This document shows, one piece after another, positions 36,811 through 49,535 of a DNA stretch of 64,000 nt. This stretch comes from Gordionus sp. m RMFG-2023. Its lineage: Eukaryota > Nematomorpha > Gordioida > Chordodea > Parachordodidae. A program made the translations under genes and the position numbers. How positions within the stretch are numbered: the first letter of the stretch is position 1; every line of letters starts with the position of its first letter. Under the pieces are notes generated by a model that ran no database searches, was not told where the DNA came from, and worked only from the letters and a program-made list of their open reading frames with translations. The stretch spans positions 71,649,561 to 71,713,560 of the forward strand of contig NC_088775.1 in NCBI RefSeq assembly GCF_954871325.1, given 5' to 3'.

Positions 36811-38456
36811 CATATATTTTTATTATATATTATAAAATAGTTAGGTCACGCTGTTTCTAATAATTAAATCTAGTCAAAGGCATATCCAGAATTTTTTAGG
36901 GGGGGGGGGGGACGAAGCACTATTAACTGGATTTTTATCCATAAAATTTACTGAAGGTCATTTAAAAAAATATTACACTTAATCACCCCTTGTTTTAGCT
37001 TAACAATAAAGTAAAAGGAATTTGAAAATTTAATAAAACCCAAATCTTATGAGACAGCTTAACTATTTTATAGGTTCATTTATTAAATGTGAAAAAAAAC
37101 ATTTTCAATGTATTTATTATATGATAAATATTTTTGCATTGTGAAAATCAACATATTTTTATTTTCATTAAATTTTTAAAAAAATTACCTTTAATATATA
37201 GATTAATCACATCTATTTAAGAGCACTACAATAGAGAGAATACTCAGTGCCATTTGTGTACTGAGAGAATTATTCCAGAATGATAGGAAATTTTTTTATT
37301 GTTGAATTTCAAGCTGGTCTTGACATTTTTGGAAATTATTTGGCCCATCTTTTTACGCCCTGGCCAGGATGTTCAAATTTTGATTGTATTTAAAAATTAG
37401 ATTTAAATAGAAAATATGTGCAGTAAATGAATATTAAACGCTCCGTTATGATTTTTTTAATTGATTGATTGATATTTGAGCCATGCATAGATCTGAGTTC
37501 TATATTTGCATTCAGACCTCTAAAATATCAAAATTATTTTGTTCTTCCTAATATTTTTAACAAAATTTATTTAAGAAAAAATAAAATTGTTTATTTTACT
37601 TAAAACACTTAAAATTTTGTTGATTTTTATTAAAATAAAATCCTGGAATAGATGGGATCAAATTTTAAAAATATCTTAAACCTGATTTAAATTTTTAAAA
37701 CTATGTCACTTTTTTTGACAATAATTCGGTATCCGGCCTGCAAGTCTCTGAAATTTTTTTTTATAATTTTACATTTTTATATTAAGGTAAGAATGATAAT
37801 TGTATCTAGACACATATACCGTTTTAGACTCTAGATTCATTTGAAAAGCTTTTAACCTTTGGAGTAAACACAATATTTTTTTAAAATATAAATTTATATT
37901 CATTTCATTGAAATCTTAAATCAGAAATAAATAGCATTTTACAATCTGATATATATTTGGTATATTCAATTTTAAAATTTAGCAAACATATATTTAATTA
38001 TTTCATATTTACTTCAACTGACCTCATACAAAAATGTAATAAATTTTATTAACTCCTTAATATAATATTATTTTTTATTTAAAACTGCTAAGCGATGAAC
38101 ACTATTAATACGAAGACTAAAATTTTAAGGGATACTTTTATTTTTAATTTTTAAGCTTGATTTTTATTTGGTGAGGGAGGGGGGATTTTTTTTATAATAT
38201 CATTAGACACAAATAGTCTATCCATATTCTTTTAATGTAGTTATTTATTTTTTTAATACAATGCGACAAAAAAAAGTCAACCGATAAAAAAATTATTCCA
38301 TCAGGGAAAAAAAAGAATTAAAACCAGATTCTCCATAATTCAATTACCTTCATAATTTTGTTAATTTTTTTTCTTTTAAGCTTTCACCAATTTGGATTGG
38401 AAGCTCTAATTCCTCATTCCATTTTATATTATTGATACAACCCATTTTGATTTATA
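36811..38456. other. No gene seen; poly(G) tract
   Basis: Holds a 13-G run at 36899-36911 preceded by GGCATATCCAGAATTTTTTA. This resembles the 'GGC-TA-CCAG-ATTTTT-polyG' termini of common DNA-transposon repeats. Otherwise AT-rich and featureless. Confidence 0.45.
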
Positions 38457-38461
38457 TTTAG

Positions 38462-38680
38462 TGTTAATTGTGTTCAATTTACATAATTTATTGTCATGTT
38501 AATTTAAATTTGTGATCAGTTGAAATAATTTATTTTAATGTTAATTGAGTATTAATTTGAATATCTATTGAAATGTTTTATTATATATACCAGTTGATTG
38601 TTATACATATTATTATTATTTGATTTTTAAAAGAAGAAATAAACTTAATTTAAAACTCAAAAATTAATTTGTTTCTTTCA
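38462..38680 (+). repeat. 5' LTR
   Basis: 219 bases, TGTT...TTTCA, with AATAAA near its end as a likely polyadenylation signal. Confidence 0.85.
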
Positions 38681-39249
38681 TGGTGCCCCGGCACGTTTTT
38701 GTAAAAAAAATATATATAATTTGCCTTAAATTAAAAAAAAAGTAAAAAGAAAATTAAATTCGAAGGATATGACTTGTCTTTTTTTTTTAAAAAAAAAAAA
38801 AATGTAGTCAAATATTATTCTGATATATACATATACAAAAGGTAAAAAAAAAAATTTTAATGTTTGAATTTAAGGCGATTAATTTGCCCGACACTATTTT
38901 CATCGCACATATGCTCGTGATATGTGTGGTTGTGATGCTACGCAATTATATGTTAATGAATGGGAGACCGCATATTATTCAAGATAAGAACTTTATGTTC
39001 ATAGATTGCGTGATCACAAAATGTTAAAACTTACAATTTTACGCCAATTTATTTTGATAGGCTTATTATGCTATAAATTATAGTATATAAATTGAATACG
39101 AATTACACATTTTTTCATGTTATAGTATTTTCTGATCTATTTTGATAATTTAAATATAAAGACATGATATTATCTGATTTTCTTTTATAACTTAAAATTA
39201 GAGATTTAGAATAATCTAGTTTTCTTTAAAAACTTAAATTTAAAGAATT

Positions 39250-39385
39250 ATCCTAATCTATTGATATGACCAATGCCTAACCTATTGAGATGACTACCTA
39301 ACCTGTTGAGATGACTACCTAATCTATTGAGATGACTACCTAATCTATTGAGGACTGCTTAACCTGTTAATATGACTACCTATTG
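39250..39385. repeat. 21-base tandem repeat in the LTR element
   Basis: About six copies of a unit close to CTACCTAATCTATTGAGATG, with spelling variants (AACCTGTTGAG, AATCTATTGAG). Confidence 0.8.
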
Positions 39386-39964
39386 AGATTATAAAGAGGG
39401 AAGTGTAGACATAAGTAAAAATAGTAAGATACCTTTCAGACCATCAAGAATTAAACATAAACCTTCTTATTTAAAAGATTTTATAACTTAAATTATTAAA
39501 ATAAAATATTAAAACGCAACTTAAATTTAAAATAAAATATTAAACGCAACTTAAATTATTAAAATAAAATATATAAAACGCAAAATTTAAAAAAAACGCG
39601 AAATATTATATAATAATTTTTTTTGATTTATCATTCTTACGGAATTCTACATATTTATCATTCCATATTCCAAAATTTTTATTCCAAATAGCAAAATATT
39701 ATATATTAATTTTTTGATTTATCATTCATATAGAATTCTACATATTTATCATTCCATATTCCAAAATTTTATTCCAAATTCTTTTTTTCAAATTTAAAAT
39801 TTTATTCCGTATTCCATATATTCAAATTTGATCAATTATTCCTTATGATAATGATAACGTACAACAATTTTATCAAACCTACGAAAACGTATGGACTCAC
39901 GCTACTCAAACATGGACTTATGCGCCCACCGAGCAGCAACTTGATACTTTGTCGAGGAGGGGAA

Positions 39965-40180
39965 TGTTTGTGTTCAATTTACAAAATTTATTTTCATGTT
40001 AATTTAAATTTGTGATCAGTTGAAATAATTTATTTTAATGTTAATTGAGTATTAATTTGAATATCTATTGAAATGTTTTATTATATATACCAGTTGATTG
40101 TTATACATATTATTATTATTTGATTTTAAAAAGAAGAAATAAAATTAATTTAAAACCAAAATAATTACTTGTTTCTTTCA
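39965..40180 (+). repeat. 3' LTR
   Basis: 216 bases, nearly identical to the LTR at 38462-38680 and directly preceded by a purine tract. Confidence 0.85.
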
Positions 40181-40185
40181 TTTAG

Positions 40186-40740
40186 TGATATTGATTTTAA
40201 CTTTAGGGAACCCATTGGAATTTTAATCTTCCACTCTTTCGTTTACCTTTCTAGTCTTATAGTTTATTTCCTCACCCATCTAAGTCTGTTCAATTTTTGA
40301 TTTAATACGTACTACCTTTAACTTCCCATATATTTGCATTTTATGTCTTATTCTTTTTTGGTACCCCTGCTATCATTCTCATCTCCATTTTCTGTAAACA
40401 CCTCTCGTCTGACTTTTTTCTTGGTCATGTTATTGAACTATATAGGATATTTCGTCGTACTATGGAACTGTATATTTTCCTTATTAATTTGGGAAGATTT
40501 CTTTTGTCAAAGAGCGCTCCTGGTAAATTTGTCCACCTCAACTATTCTTGGTTCATTTTTTCGTTACGCCGTTATTTTGTAAAGTGGAGACCTAATATTT
40601 ATAATCAAGATACTAATGATAGTATTATATACATATCTAAGCATTATTCCTGTTCAGTACACTTTATATCTCATTGAAAGTGTTGACATTAAAAAGGCAG
40701 GTTACGATGTGTAATTTTAAAACCATTTAAAAAATACATT
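40186..40740. other. No gene recognised
   Basis: A pyrimidine-rich plus strand with two overlapping frames of 70-80 codons at 40334-40677 that show no family signature. They are probably chance, or the remnant of something unrecognised. Confidence 0.4.
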
Positions 40741-42340
40741 TTCTAAGTTAAGCTATTGTGGAATAAACATAAGCAATCTTCAAACTGTACAGCCATTTTT
40801 AAGGAAAACATGGAAAGATATCTCATTAAACCTGTTATAACAAGATGGAACTCTTTTTATAACTCCGTGAAATTAATAGATAGTCATATTAAGGAGAATT
40901 GCCAAAAATTAGACGTGATAAATCTGAATTACAGAAATTTTCAGATGACGACAAGTCGTTCATGGATGAATATTGTATGGTTAGTGCTATTTAAGAAATA
41001 TGATATTATATATGATTTTATAGGTTATGGAACCGATTGCTACGGCCCTTTTAATTTTAGAGAGCGAAGGAAAAATGTATTTGGGTGTTATAGTAGGCAG
41101 GGAGTGAGACAATAAATAAAAAAGTTATAAGAATATTTTATTACTTTAATATTAAAACAAATTTCACATCTATATAGTATATGTTTAAAAATTCAATTTA
41201 AAAATTTATTTAATCGGTTAATATAAAATAATATAATCATTTATCAAAGTTATCAATAAGTTAATCGACGAAAGTATTAACAAAATAATATAAGAAACTA
41301 TTAAGTTAATATAATGTAAAATAAAAGATATAATAAAATCAGTCCGTAAGGTAAATATAAGGTTAATAGATAGTAAAATAAAAGAAATAATAAAAATCAG
41401 TAGTAAATATTAAGTTAATAGATAGTATTAAAATAAATGAAATAATAAAATCCCTTTCGTAAAGTAACCTATTACTTTCCGGTAAATGGAGTATATTAAC
41501 ATTGGGATATCTCACTCCCACGATAACTATTATAATATTAATACTTAAAAAAATGGATATAAATAATTTCCAGTTTTGTAAGCCGCTTATTACTTATTTG
41601 CTGGAAGACATAGAGGTATAGAGTTCAAATATTGCTTACAATTTATATTTTGATTATCTTTTATTTTCAATTGATAAACATATTTGTAAAGATGAATATA
41701 TTAGTGTTTAAACGGCTAGCGAAATCAATATTTTATCCAGAAAAATATTAAGCAAGGCTGAAGATTTTATTCATTGAAGACACAAAGGTCTAAGCAAATA
41801 TTAATGAAATTTTGTGAGGCACTATTTTTTGGGCTAAATTATTGAGTTAGACGTTTAAGTCTCAAAACGAGCCGTTTAACAACACTAGAATATATACTAT
41901 CCCCAATAATTCACGCGCTATTTAAATTGGATTGGCCCATGATAAAATTAAAGGTCAACAAAAAAAGAATGCTAGAACTTATTTCCAGTTTGAGAAAAGT
42001 TCTTGATAAAGAAAGAATAGACCCAGAATATTTTCTGATAAAGTTAATTTTTTTTTATGAGGAAATGAATCAAGATCCTTGTGAAGATTTTTGATGAGTA
42101 AATGAATGAAGATCCTTGTGAAGATGATCTACTAAGCTTTCTTCAAAATAAAGATAATTTTTTAAATATTTTTAATTAATTCCCTGAATTAAAATTTTTA
42201 TTTATTAAATATAATATAATTCTCCCATCCTCTGCGCCAATTGAACGTGTTAACACGGTGAAAGCTGTGTTGAGCACTAAGCGCTCTTGTTTGCCTGTTC
42301 AAAATTTTGAAAATAAATTGTTTACTAAAAATAAATAAAA
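40741..42340 (+). pseudogene. hAT transposase remnant, C-terminal half, with MITE inside
   Basis: A frame from 40756 reads MWNKHKQSSNCTAIFKENME and then KPVITRWNSFYNSVKLI, the conserved TRWNS segment of SCAND3/ZBED-type hAT transposases. Near 41028 another frame gives MEPIATALLILESEGKMYLG, also typical. After an unrelated stretch and a MITE (41702-41887), the match resumes at about 41925 with FKLDWP and ends with PSSAPIERVNTVKAVLSTKR at 42230-42295, the dimerisation domain. Several frame breaks and the insertion make it a fossil. It is not the same family as the hAT at 60599. Confidence 0.72.
41702..41887. repeat. hAT-type MITE, family A (copy 3)
   Basis: Ends TAGTGTTTAAACGGCTAGC and GAGCCGTTTAACAACACTA, flanked by a perfect 8-base duplication GAATATAT (41694-41701 and 41888-41895). 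It is inserted in the hAT remnant. Confidence 0.85.
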
Positions 42341-43380
42341 AATTGTTACAAAAAGATTTTATCTTGTATATAATATATTATTTTTGCATAATTTTATTTA
42401 TATATATGAAAATTTTTTTTTATAAAAAAATCCTATCTTATTATATATTCTTTTTGTATAATTTTATTTATAAGTAGGAAAGAAAAAAATTGTATATATA
42501 ATTTAATTTTTTTATATAACGAATATACCGTTACTTTTTTGAATAGTCAGTAACGCGGTTCCTTTTTAAAAAGGCAACGAGTAATTGTAACGTGATCCTT
42601 TTTTCAGACATAACGAGCAATGGTAAGGCTTTTCTTTTTTTGAACGTTTACAGCACTACAATATATAGACTTGGTCGAGCAATATCTGTAGTATAATAAT
42701 AGGTCCATAATATAAGTATTAATTTTTAAAGCAATACATTTTGTACTATTTCATCTAAAGGTTTAATAGATAACCTCCCAATAAATTTAGCTCCCCCCCC
42801 CCCCCAAAATGGATGCAAACTATTCCAAATCTCCCTCCCCCCGTTTATGTAGACTCTTCAATCCAGGGATTTTAACTCATCTTCGACAAATAAAAATGGT
42901 TCTGGTTAAGAGATGAAAAATTTAAAAAGTTTTATTCAATCGAACAATCACATATTCCAGAATATCCTCTTTAAGATTTCCACGTAAATCTAACAATATG
43001 TATTTCAAGAATATAATTGCTCGTATTTTAAATTTAAAATTAAATATCTAGGAAAATTATATATTGTCAAGTTGAACAAAATTAACGTATATTATTTTAC
43101 CTACAAAATGGAGGCAAAAAATTTAAAATTTTGAAAAATGCAATTTATAATATTTATTTTTTTTATTTAAAATTCAGATACAAATATGATAAAATATTAT
43201 TATTTAAAAATTAACATGGATGGAATAATATAAAAAATATAGTAAAATGTGTCATATAAGTTAAAAATAAAATTAATACAAAGCATGAAAAAAAATTTAT
43301 TTAAAAAATAAAATATATCTATTTATTTATAAAAAGAAAATAATTTTAAAAAAAATCAGGAGGCGAGGTTGGGTTGATGT
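42341..43380. other. No gene seen; poly(C) tract
   Basis: AT-rich DNA with a 13-C run at 42793-42805 and a C-rich patch at 42825-42842. No coding signal. Confidence 0.5.
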
Positions 43381-44640
43381 TTTGAATATTTAATAGATAG
43401 ATCTAATTAAAGAGACGATGATTTTCTGCTTGAGTTTATAAAATGGAGAAAGGTCTTTTTGATTGATTTGGATATTATTTTGAAGTGATTTATTGCCGCT
43501 TGTCCAAAAGAGCAGGTTGATGTAGCTGCTATGGGAACAAAGTGGTTGTCGGTGGGAATAGTTTTGATTTTCTAGAGATTCAGATCTATTAAAGGGATCA
43601 TGCATTATTAGATGGGGCCATGGGATCAATGCAGGTAAAATCCCACATTAAGATCTTTCCGATCGATTAAAAGCGGTACGATTGTTATGCCGTCAGGGTG
43701 TTTTCTATCTAAAAAGATGTCAGTTCTAAAATACTAGGAAAATTGGCTTTATTTAAAAAAGAAGATATTATTGAATTTATTTTATTATGTCGGCTGATTT
43801 ACGATATAAATTTAGAGTGGAGATCTTGATTGCATTTAATACAAGTATATTGGTTTAGGAAATTTACGCCAAGGAGTAAACTGATTGCTTAACAGAACGA
43901 GTCGTTATCTATTAGTTGGTTAATGCTGGGATATGAGTCAAACCATTCATGACCAGAGTTGTTAAAATAAGTGTTCTTAGGAGCGATTTATATTGATGAT
44001 CATTGCTCAAGCTGAGATAAGCTAAGGAACGAGATGCCAATCCTTGATCCCAATCTTTTGGTTTTGTTGAATCTGTTGTGGCTGAGTTTGGTAAGACATT
44101 AAAATTCCAACAATGTAAGGTTTCATCTAATAAATTATCTTTATCGATGTTAATAATTTGTGAGGTAATATTTTTTACTGCTTTGGTTGATGATATGAAA
44201 CAAGGGCTATACTTAATGCCGATCTTAGGCCTAGTCAGAGAGAGTTGCCTGAAGCCATGAGTTAGAATTGAGTTCGATGTTTTTGTATTATCATTTGTTC
44301 GTATTCCTTTAAAAGAATTTCAAAAGAGAAGGCACCAGAAGTTTTTAAACAATACTAAATTTGTGGTATTAAAAGGGATTTTTTGAGAATAAAATATGCT
44401 TGATGGATGGGTAATTTTTTTAAGATCGATGGTTTGGGGAATAGTGATTGAAGGTGATTATTTAAAAAATTAAAAACTCCATCTATACCTCCCAATGGTG
44501 CTCCTAATATAGTGAAATATTGTAAGGGTGTCATTTATTTTAGATATCTTGAACCATCATCTAAAAAGGGTTTGAATATTGGTATGGATTCAGCAGGAAT
44601 ATGATATCCAAAGGTTTTGGATTCATTTACCTGTATCTAT
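43381..44640 (-). pseudogene. 3' half of LINE with RPDG/WD C-terminal region (copy 3)
   Basis: The minus strand shows the post-RT region (YFTILGAPLGG near 44515, ILKKLPIHQAYFILKKS near 44420) and then the C-terminal region. There, PDGITIVP near 43700 and MWDFTCIDPMAPSNNA near 43650 in an adjacent frame match the RPDG...WDxTC pattern of the copy at 14745-17345. The reverse transcriptase core is missing (5' truncation). Several stops and shifts are present. Sequence divergence from the other copies is high, so it is an old insertion or a related subfamily. Confidence 0.65.
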
Positions 44641-46929
44641 CCTAGAAGCGCCATTGGAGGGGGGGGGCGCAGTGCTATAACTCCCTGAAAAATTTGAATT
44701 TTTTTTTAATGGCTACCTAATATCCCCATGAACTAAAAATAAATTTTTTGATAGCACCCTGAACAATTTCTTTTACAATAATAATATTATAAATAGATGT
44801 GATTTTATTATTTAAAAATTAATTAGACTATCTGAATTTTTATTAAATGAATGCTATTTTAATTATTAGATTAGATTAATACATATAAATTATAATTTAT
44901 TTTAAAAAATGAATAAAGCTATCTGAATTTTTATTAAATGAGTGCAATTTTATTTATTAGATTAGATTAATACATATAAATTATATTGACTATGTCAGCT
45001 TGAAATCAAATTCTGTTGAAATATCAATATCACTCATAATGTCTAAATATTGATTTAGCATTAATAGTTGAAGCTTATTTGATTTTATTATTATATTATT
45101 TTATAACTTTAAATAAATATAATCATTTGTTAATAATCCTTTAATAATTGAAAATTAACAAATTTAATATTGTAATTAGTAATTATCAGCTTCTTCCTAA
45201 AAATATTTTCAAGGTCCAAATAAGAATAAGAGATTTCTTTATAAAAGTAAGTAGACATATAGCTGATAATCCTTTATTATATAAAATTGGTTATAAAATA
45301 TTATGTGAAATGTCACTTCTACAGACGTATTTTATAGACGTATTTTACAGTTTATATTTTAATATATTTTACTAATAAATGCTTTTTATAATAAATGTAA
45401 GTAACAATATGCATTCAATTTTTTAACGCTATCTATTTATTTAAATATATTATTAAAAATCATACATCTTATTATTCATACCACGATAAATGTAAATTTA
45501 TTAGATATCTATTCTTCTATTTTTTTAAAGTATTTTTAGGAATGCTATTTTTATCTACCTTGAAAACAATTTTGAGTTAATACCAATAGAGGACATGCGA
45601 CAATAATATATGAAATCTTAATTGCTTTCATCATATCACTAATAACTCAAGTCTTCATTATATTTGCAGAATTATTTACTCTATATTTAGTGTTTTTGTT
45701 TTATCAATTTATATAATATAATAAATTCTGTTATGAGTTTACATCGTGTGTCATGGCTATGACTGAATTAACCCTGTGGAAATATAATTTAAGATTATAC
45801 TCCTACAGCTGAGAGCATATGATTGCATAATTTAAAAGAGTAATAACTGTCTAGTCGTTTATATATCATTAGGAAGATAATCTAGAAATTTAATATCTCA
45901 CTTCCAGTTAACGGGATGACTGGTGGGCGCAGCATCCAGGCAAATAGATAAATGGATCTTCCCTAAAGAAAATTCCTAGCAATTCCAATGTCCTCATCGT
46001 CGATGAAATCTTTTTAAATAAAAAACGGCCCAGAGAAAATGAAGCATATTTATATTTTTAATTTGTATCTATATCGATGGTATTAAATTTGCTAAATTGA
46101 TTTTAAAATATAATAAATAAAGAATATATTTATATTATTATAAGAAATCTTTGATAATTAATAAAAAAATTCCTAGCCCTCCCTTCTCTGCCAAGTTTTA
46201 TAATAGACGACTGATAATTAGAGTATGCAGGCTTTAGGAATTAATTGAATTTTAGAGTAAAATTGATTTTATGGGCGTCATCAGAAGGATTGGTATATAA
46301 ATACATTCGGCTGATATAAAGGGCAGCTTCGCACCCGTATGCACCAACATCAATTTTGTAAAATTTAAAAAAAATACTTCGTAATTTTCTGCCGATAATT
46401 TTGCTAATATTGTTGAAATATTGTAACTAACTTAAATTTTTAAAATAAATAATCTCTCTTTCTTTGTAAAGTATTTACACTTTATATATAAAGTTTACTA
46501 AATAAAATTTGAATGCAAAACATTATAAAAAATATAAAGTTAGTTTTTTTACCAAAATAAAATTAAGAGTAAGTTAAATAAGTATTTTTTACAAAAATAA
46601 AATTAAGAATAATCTACGCAAGGTAATAAAATAAGATGAGGTCAAATCATTATTCAACAAATATAAATATGAATGGCTAACTTAGCAAATTTCATATATA
46701 TAATCAATATTCTCTGGCTTTTATTACAATTTATTTTACGGAAGTGAAAAATAAAGTTACATAAATTTTTTATTATAAAAACATGTTTTTACGAATATTG
46801 GCTATCTAATCTCTGTTATACATCTCTATATGGTTATAAGTTTATAATTATTTTTATGGGCAATTGTTTGTAAATACAAAGTGCCGGGTCTATCAATCAC
46901 TTTAATTTTAAAAATATCACTCCATCAAT
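44641..46929. other. No gene confidently seen; local duplication
   Basis: A direct duplication of about 65-100 bases (44830-44890 and 44925-44990) shares CTATCTGAATTTTTATTAAA and ATTAGATTAGATTAATACAT. A 9-G patch lies near 44658. The 45148-45604 stretch has donor-like GTAAGT sites and an exon-like tail, but the frames do not join, so no gene is called. The rest is featureless and includes the region upstream of HOP2. Confidence 0.45.
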
Positions 46930-49535
46930 ATGAGTAAAAAAGATAACGAAGGTAAAATAATGAATAAATTTCGTGTAATTTTTAAAATTTTAGCTGAAGA
47001 CACGGTTTTAGAGTTTATAAACAAACATAATAGACCATATAGTGCCACAGATATTAGCAATTTTATGCAAAAAGATTTTGGTAAAACCGCAATAATTAGA
47101 GCTTTAGATAATCTCGTTAATAAAAAATTAATAATTGAAAAATTATATGGCAAGCAAAAGGTTTTCATGCCTGATCAAGTTACACCACAGTTTATTTCTA
47201 AATAACAAAATTTTAAGGAGAAACTGCCTGTCGTTCAGGATTCTGAATTAAAAACTTTAGACATCCAAATTAATGAATTGTCAGAAAAACTTAAGGATTC
47301 TAAAAATGAAATGAAATTGCTAGAAAGCCGTAAACATTTAATCTATATGTCTTTATAAATATATCCTAGAATTGAAAAATTTTGAGACCAGCTTATCCAT
47401 AGCAGAAGCTAGGGTTTTATTTGATAAAACTGAAAAAGAAGTTTTTTTAATTTATAATATATAATTTTAATATTCTTGTCTATAATAAAAAGACAGAATA
47501 ATTTGACTAATTAATTTGAAAACTTAATTATGTTTTAAAAGTCTTATATTAAAATTTCTATTTATATATAAGAGAACTGAATTAAATTCAAAATTGGAAT
47601 CTATCAAATCAAACGAAGTAATAATAACAGTGGAAGAAAGAACAAAGGTGCCACACAAATTTTATTTTCTAATATATATTTAAGACATTTCAAGATTATG
47701 AAAGAGTATTAAAAGAATTTAAAAAACGCAAAAGAATAGTAATACTTGCCTTTTTTAAAATTTAATTAATTTATTTTATAGGTGAATGAGATATTAGACA
47801 CAATATTAGAAAATTATCCCAAAAATAAAAAACAATTATTGGTTTACTATTTTTAAAACTATTTGAATTATAATCAGGGTTTAAAACAAGATTCCGTAAA
47901 CGATCTAAGCAAGATAAATCTAGGAACCAGAACCTATCCTTTTTTAAAATTTATAGGACCCCAAACCCATTTTATATTCCAGAACCATCTACGAAAAATG
48001 CAAATTATTTTTATAATTTTGTATGATACATTTTTGAAATGTTGTTTGATTGCTCAAAAGAGTTTGGAATCAGAACCAGGACCTCTCAAATCACTGTCAA
48101 ATTCTGTTTTATGGAATTAACTTGTATTAGGACAATCAAAACCAAAAACTGATTTACATAGGTAAGCCAGTTTTCCCTCTGATTTTCCTTATCCAAATTT
48201 GATGGTCCTGAACTATAATATTTGTAAGATTCATTTTTCTCATATCTGTCACTATTACCTCATCTTAGGCCTTCCAAGAGGTCTTGATCCTACTTTCAAT
48301 GAGGTGCCACTCTATACATTGTCTTACATTCCATATGTTCAAACTATCTTATATCGCTCCAACCACTTCTATTCTCATTCTTGCTATTTCTCTCTCTGAG
48401 ATACCACACAAATCCATCTAATCATCTTCACCATTTCTTCTAATTTAGCTTATGAGCCACTTTTTGTCCATGTTTCACCACCATAGACTAAATAACTCCT
48501 CACAGCTTACACAAACTTTTCCTTATAATTTCAAGACGTTTTTATTTATTGAATAGATGACATTTCTCTATACTTTTCCATGCTTGTATTTCTAACATCA
48601 GCAGAATATACACTTCCATCTGTTTTTGGCATGTCACCCAAATAGAAAACTTACCAGGGTTGACTCATTGACAATATCCAAACTATCATTTTCCACATTA
48701 CCATTATTATGTACCACTTTTACGCATGTTCTACAAATATTGCTAACATCAGACTTCCTTTTCCAAACTATATCTTTTATGAACCCGATTAAATTTCAAG
48801 CAACCCTTTTTCTACATATACCACAAGGCCAGCTGCTAAATTCCTCTACCTTCATATTGTCCCCACCATAGCCATCTTCCATCTAATAATTTTATCCCTC
48901 AATTCTTCCTCGATGTTTGCCATTAATGGTCACCTGCATATAATAGCTTCAATGGAAGTCCTTCATCTCTAGCCACCACTTCCATTACTAAGATAAATAA
49001 TAAAATAATAATGGACTCATCAGGGATCCCTAGTGAAATTCTACCTTCACTTCAAATCTAATTTTCTTATCATCCATCCTTACCAGAGTTTGTACTCCCA
49101 ATACATTGCCCGCCATACCAGCCATTCTTCCACACCAGATTTTCTCAACGCCGCCCATCGAGTAATTTCATGTCAGACCCTGTAAAATACCTTCTCCAAG
49201 TCAGCAAACACATAAAATAGTTTCTTCCTTTGCAAGATATTTCTCCTGTATAAATTAAAGGCATACAAAAGAATTTAGTAAAATAAATAACAATGTTTAT
49301 TTTTATGTGATTCTTTGTTAAGTTCCTATTTTTGTAAAGGGATATTTATGATGTTTTTTTAATATTTTTGTTATTTATATGAATTAAAAATTGAAGTTTT
49401 CTAATGACATTTGGATTTTAGATAATTAATATATATAGTACATAGTTTTAATTATTATTTTGTTTATAAAAAATTATATAATTATAGGAAGAAATTGGTA
49501 TTGAAGAGCAACCTAATCCACTTGAAGGCAAATAA
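46930..49535 (+). CDS. PSMC3IP: HOP2/PSMC3IP homologous-pairing protein, 8 exons
   Basis: HOP2 pairs with MND1 and helps DMC1/RAD51 invade homologous DNA in meiosis; it acts in the nucleus. Exons: 46930-46951, 46994-47178, 47218-47329, 47370-47440, 47573-47647, 47685-47738, 47782-47841, 49488-49535. All introns are GT-AG (42, 39, 40, 132, 37, 43 and 1646 bases), and joining them gives 208 residues with no stop (human protein: 217). From memory of the human sequence the match is collinear: winged-helix NRPYSATDISNFMQKDFGKT and LYGKQKVFMPDQ (about residues 20-69), a coiled-coil region (about 75-150), then KEFKKRKRI, ILENYPKNKKQLLEEIGIE. The first intron is a multiple of three, so its retention would also stay open. 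The start has no competing upstream ATG in frame. The large last intron contains an antisense LINE. Confidence 0.93.
48155..49255 (-). pseudogene. LINE reverse transcriptase copy in the last HOP2 intron, antisense
   Basis: On the minus strand it matches the plus-strand LINE at 54001-55655 over its whole length: TACAGGAGAAATATCTTGCA near 49250, a DLEK-x-F segment (RT motif A) near 49195, and the 3' part GAGGGAAAACTGGCTTACCT near 48160. The 5' half of the RT is missing, a usual LINE truncation. Frameshifts and stops are many. It keeps the motif A region, which the copy at 54001 has lost by a local deletion. Confidence 0.8.

Larger units (their letters stand above)
38462..40180 (+). mobile_element. 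Short non-autonomous LTR retrotransposon
   Basis: LTRs 38462-38680 and 39965-40180 start TGTT and end TTTCA, and are flanked by a 5-base duplication TTTAG (38457-38461 and 40181-40185). A primer-binding-site-like TGGTGCCCCGGCAC follows the left LTR, and a purine tract GAGGAGGGGAA precedes the right one. The LTRs differ at only about ten positions, so the insertion is fairly young. The internal region of about 1.28 kb has no recognisable gag or pol, making it a reduced, TRIM-like element that would depend on other elements. It contains a 21-base tandem repeat at 39250-39385. Confidence 0.85.

Noticed and set aside
40334-40677. Two overlapping frames of 70-80 codons
   Set aside because: Hydrophobic composition expected from a pyrimidine-rich strand; no motif and no splice context.
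45148-45604. Plus-strand stretch with GTAAGT donors and a terminal exon-like segment ENNFELIPIEDMRQ
   Set aside because: Middle pieces contain stops in all frames for every junction choice I tried; the apparent long frame starts with TTG.
47863-48120. Open frame inside the last HOP2 intron
   Set aside because: Starts with TTG, shows no family signature and is skipped by the HOP2 alignment; probably repeat sequence beside the LINE.
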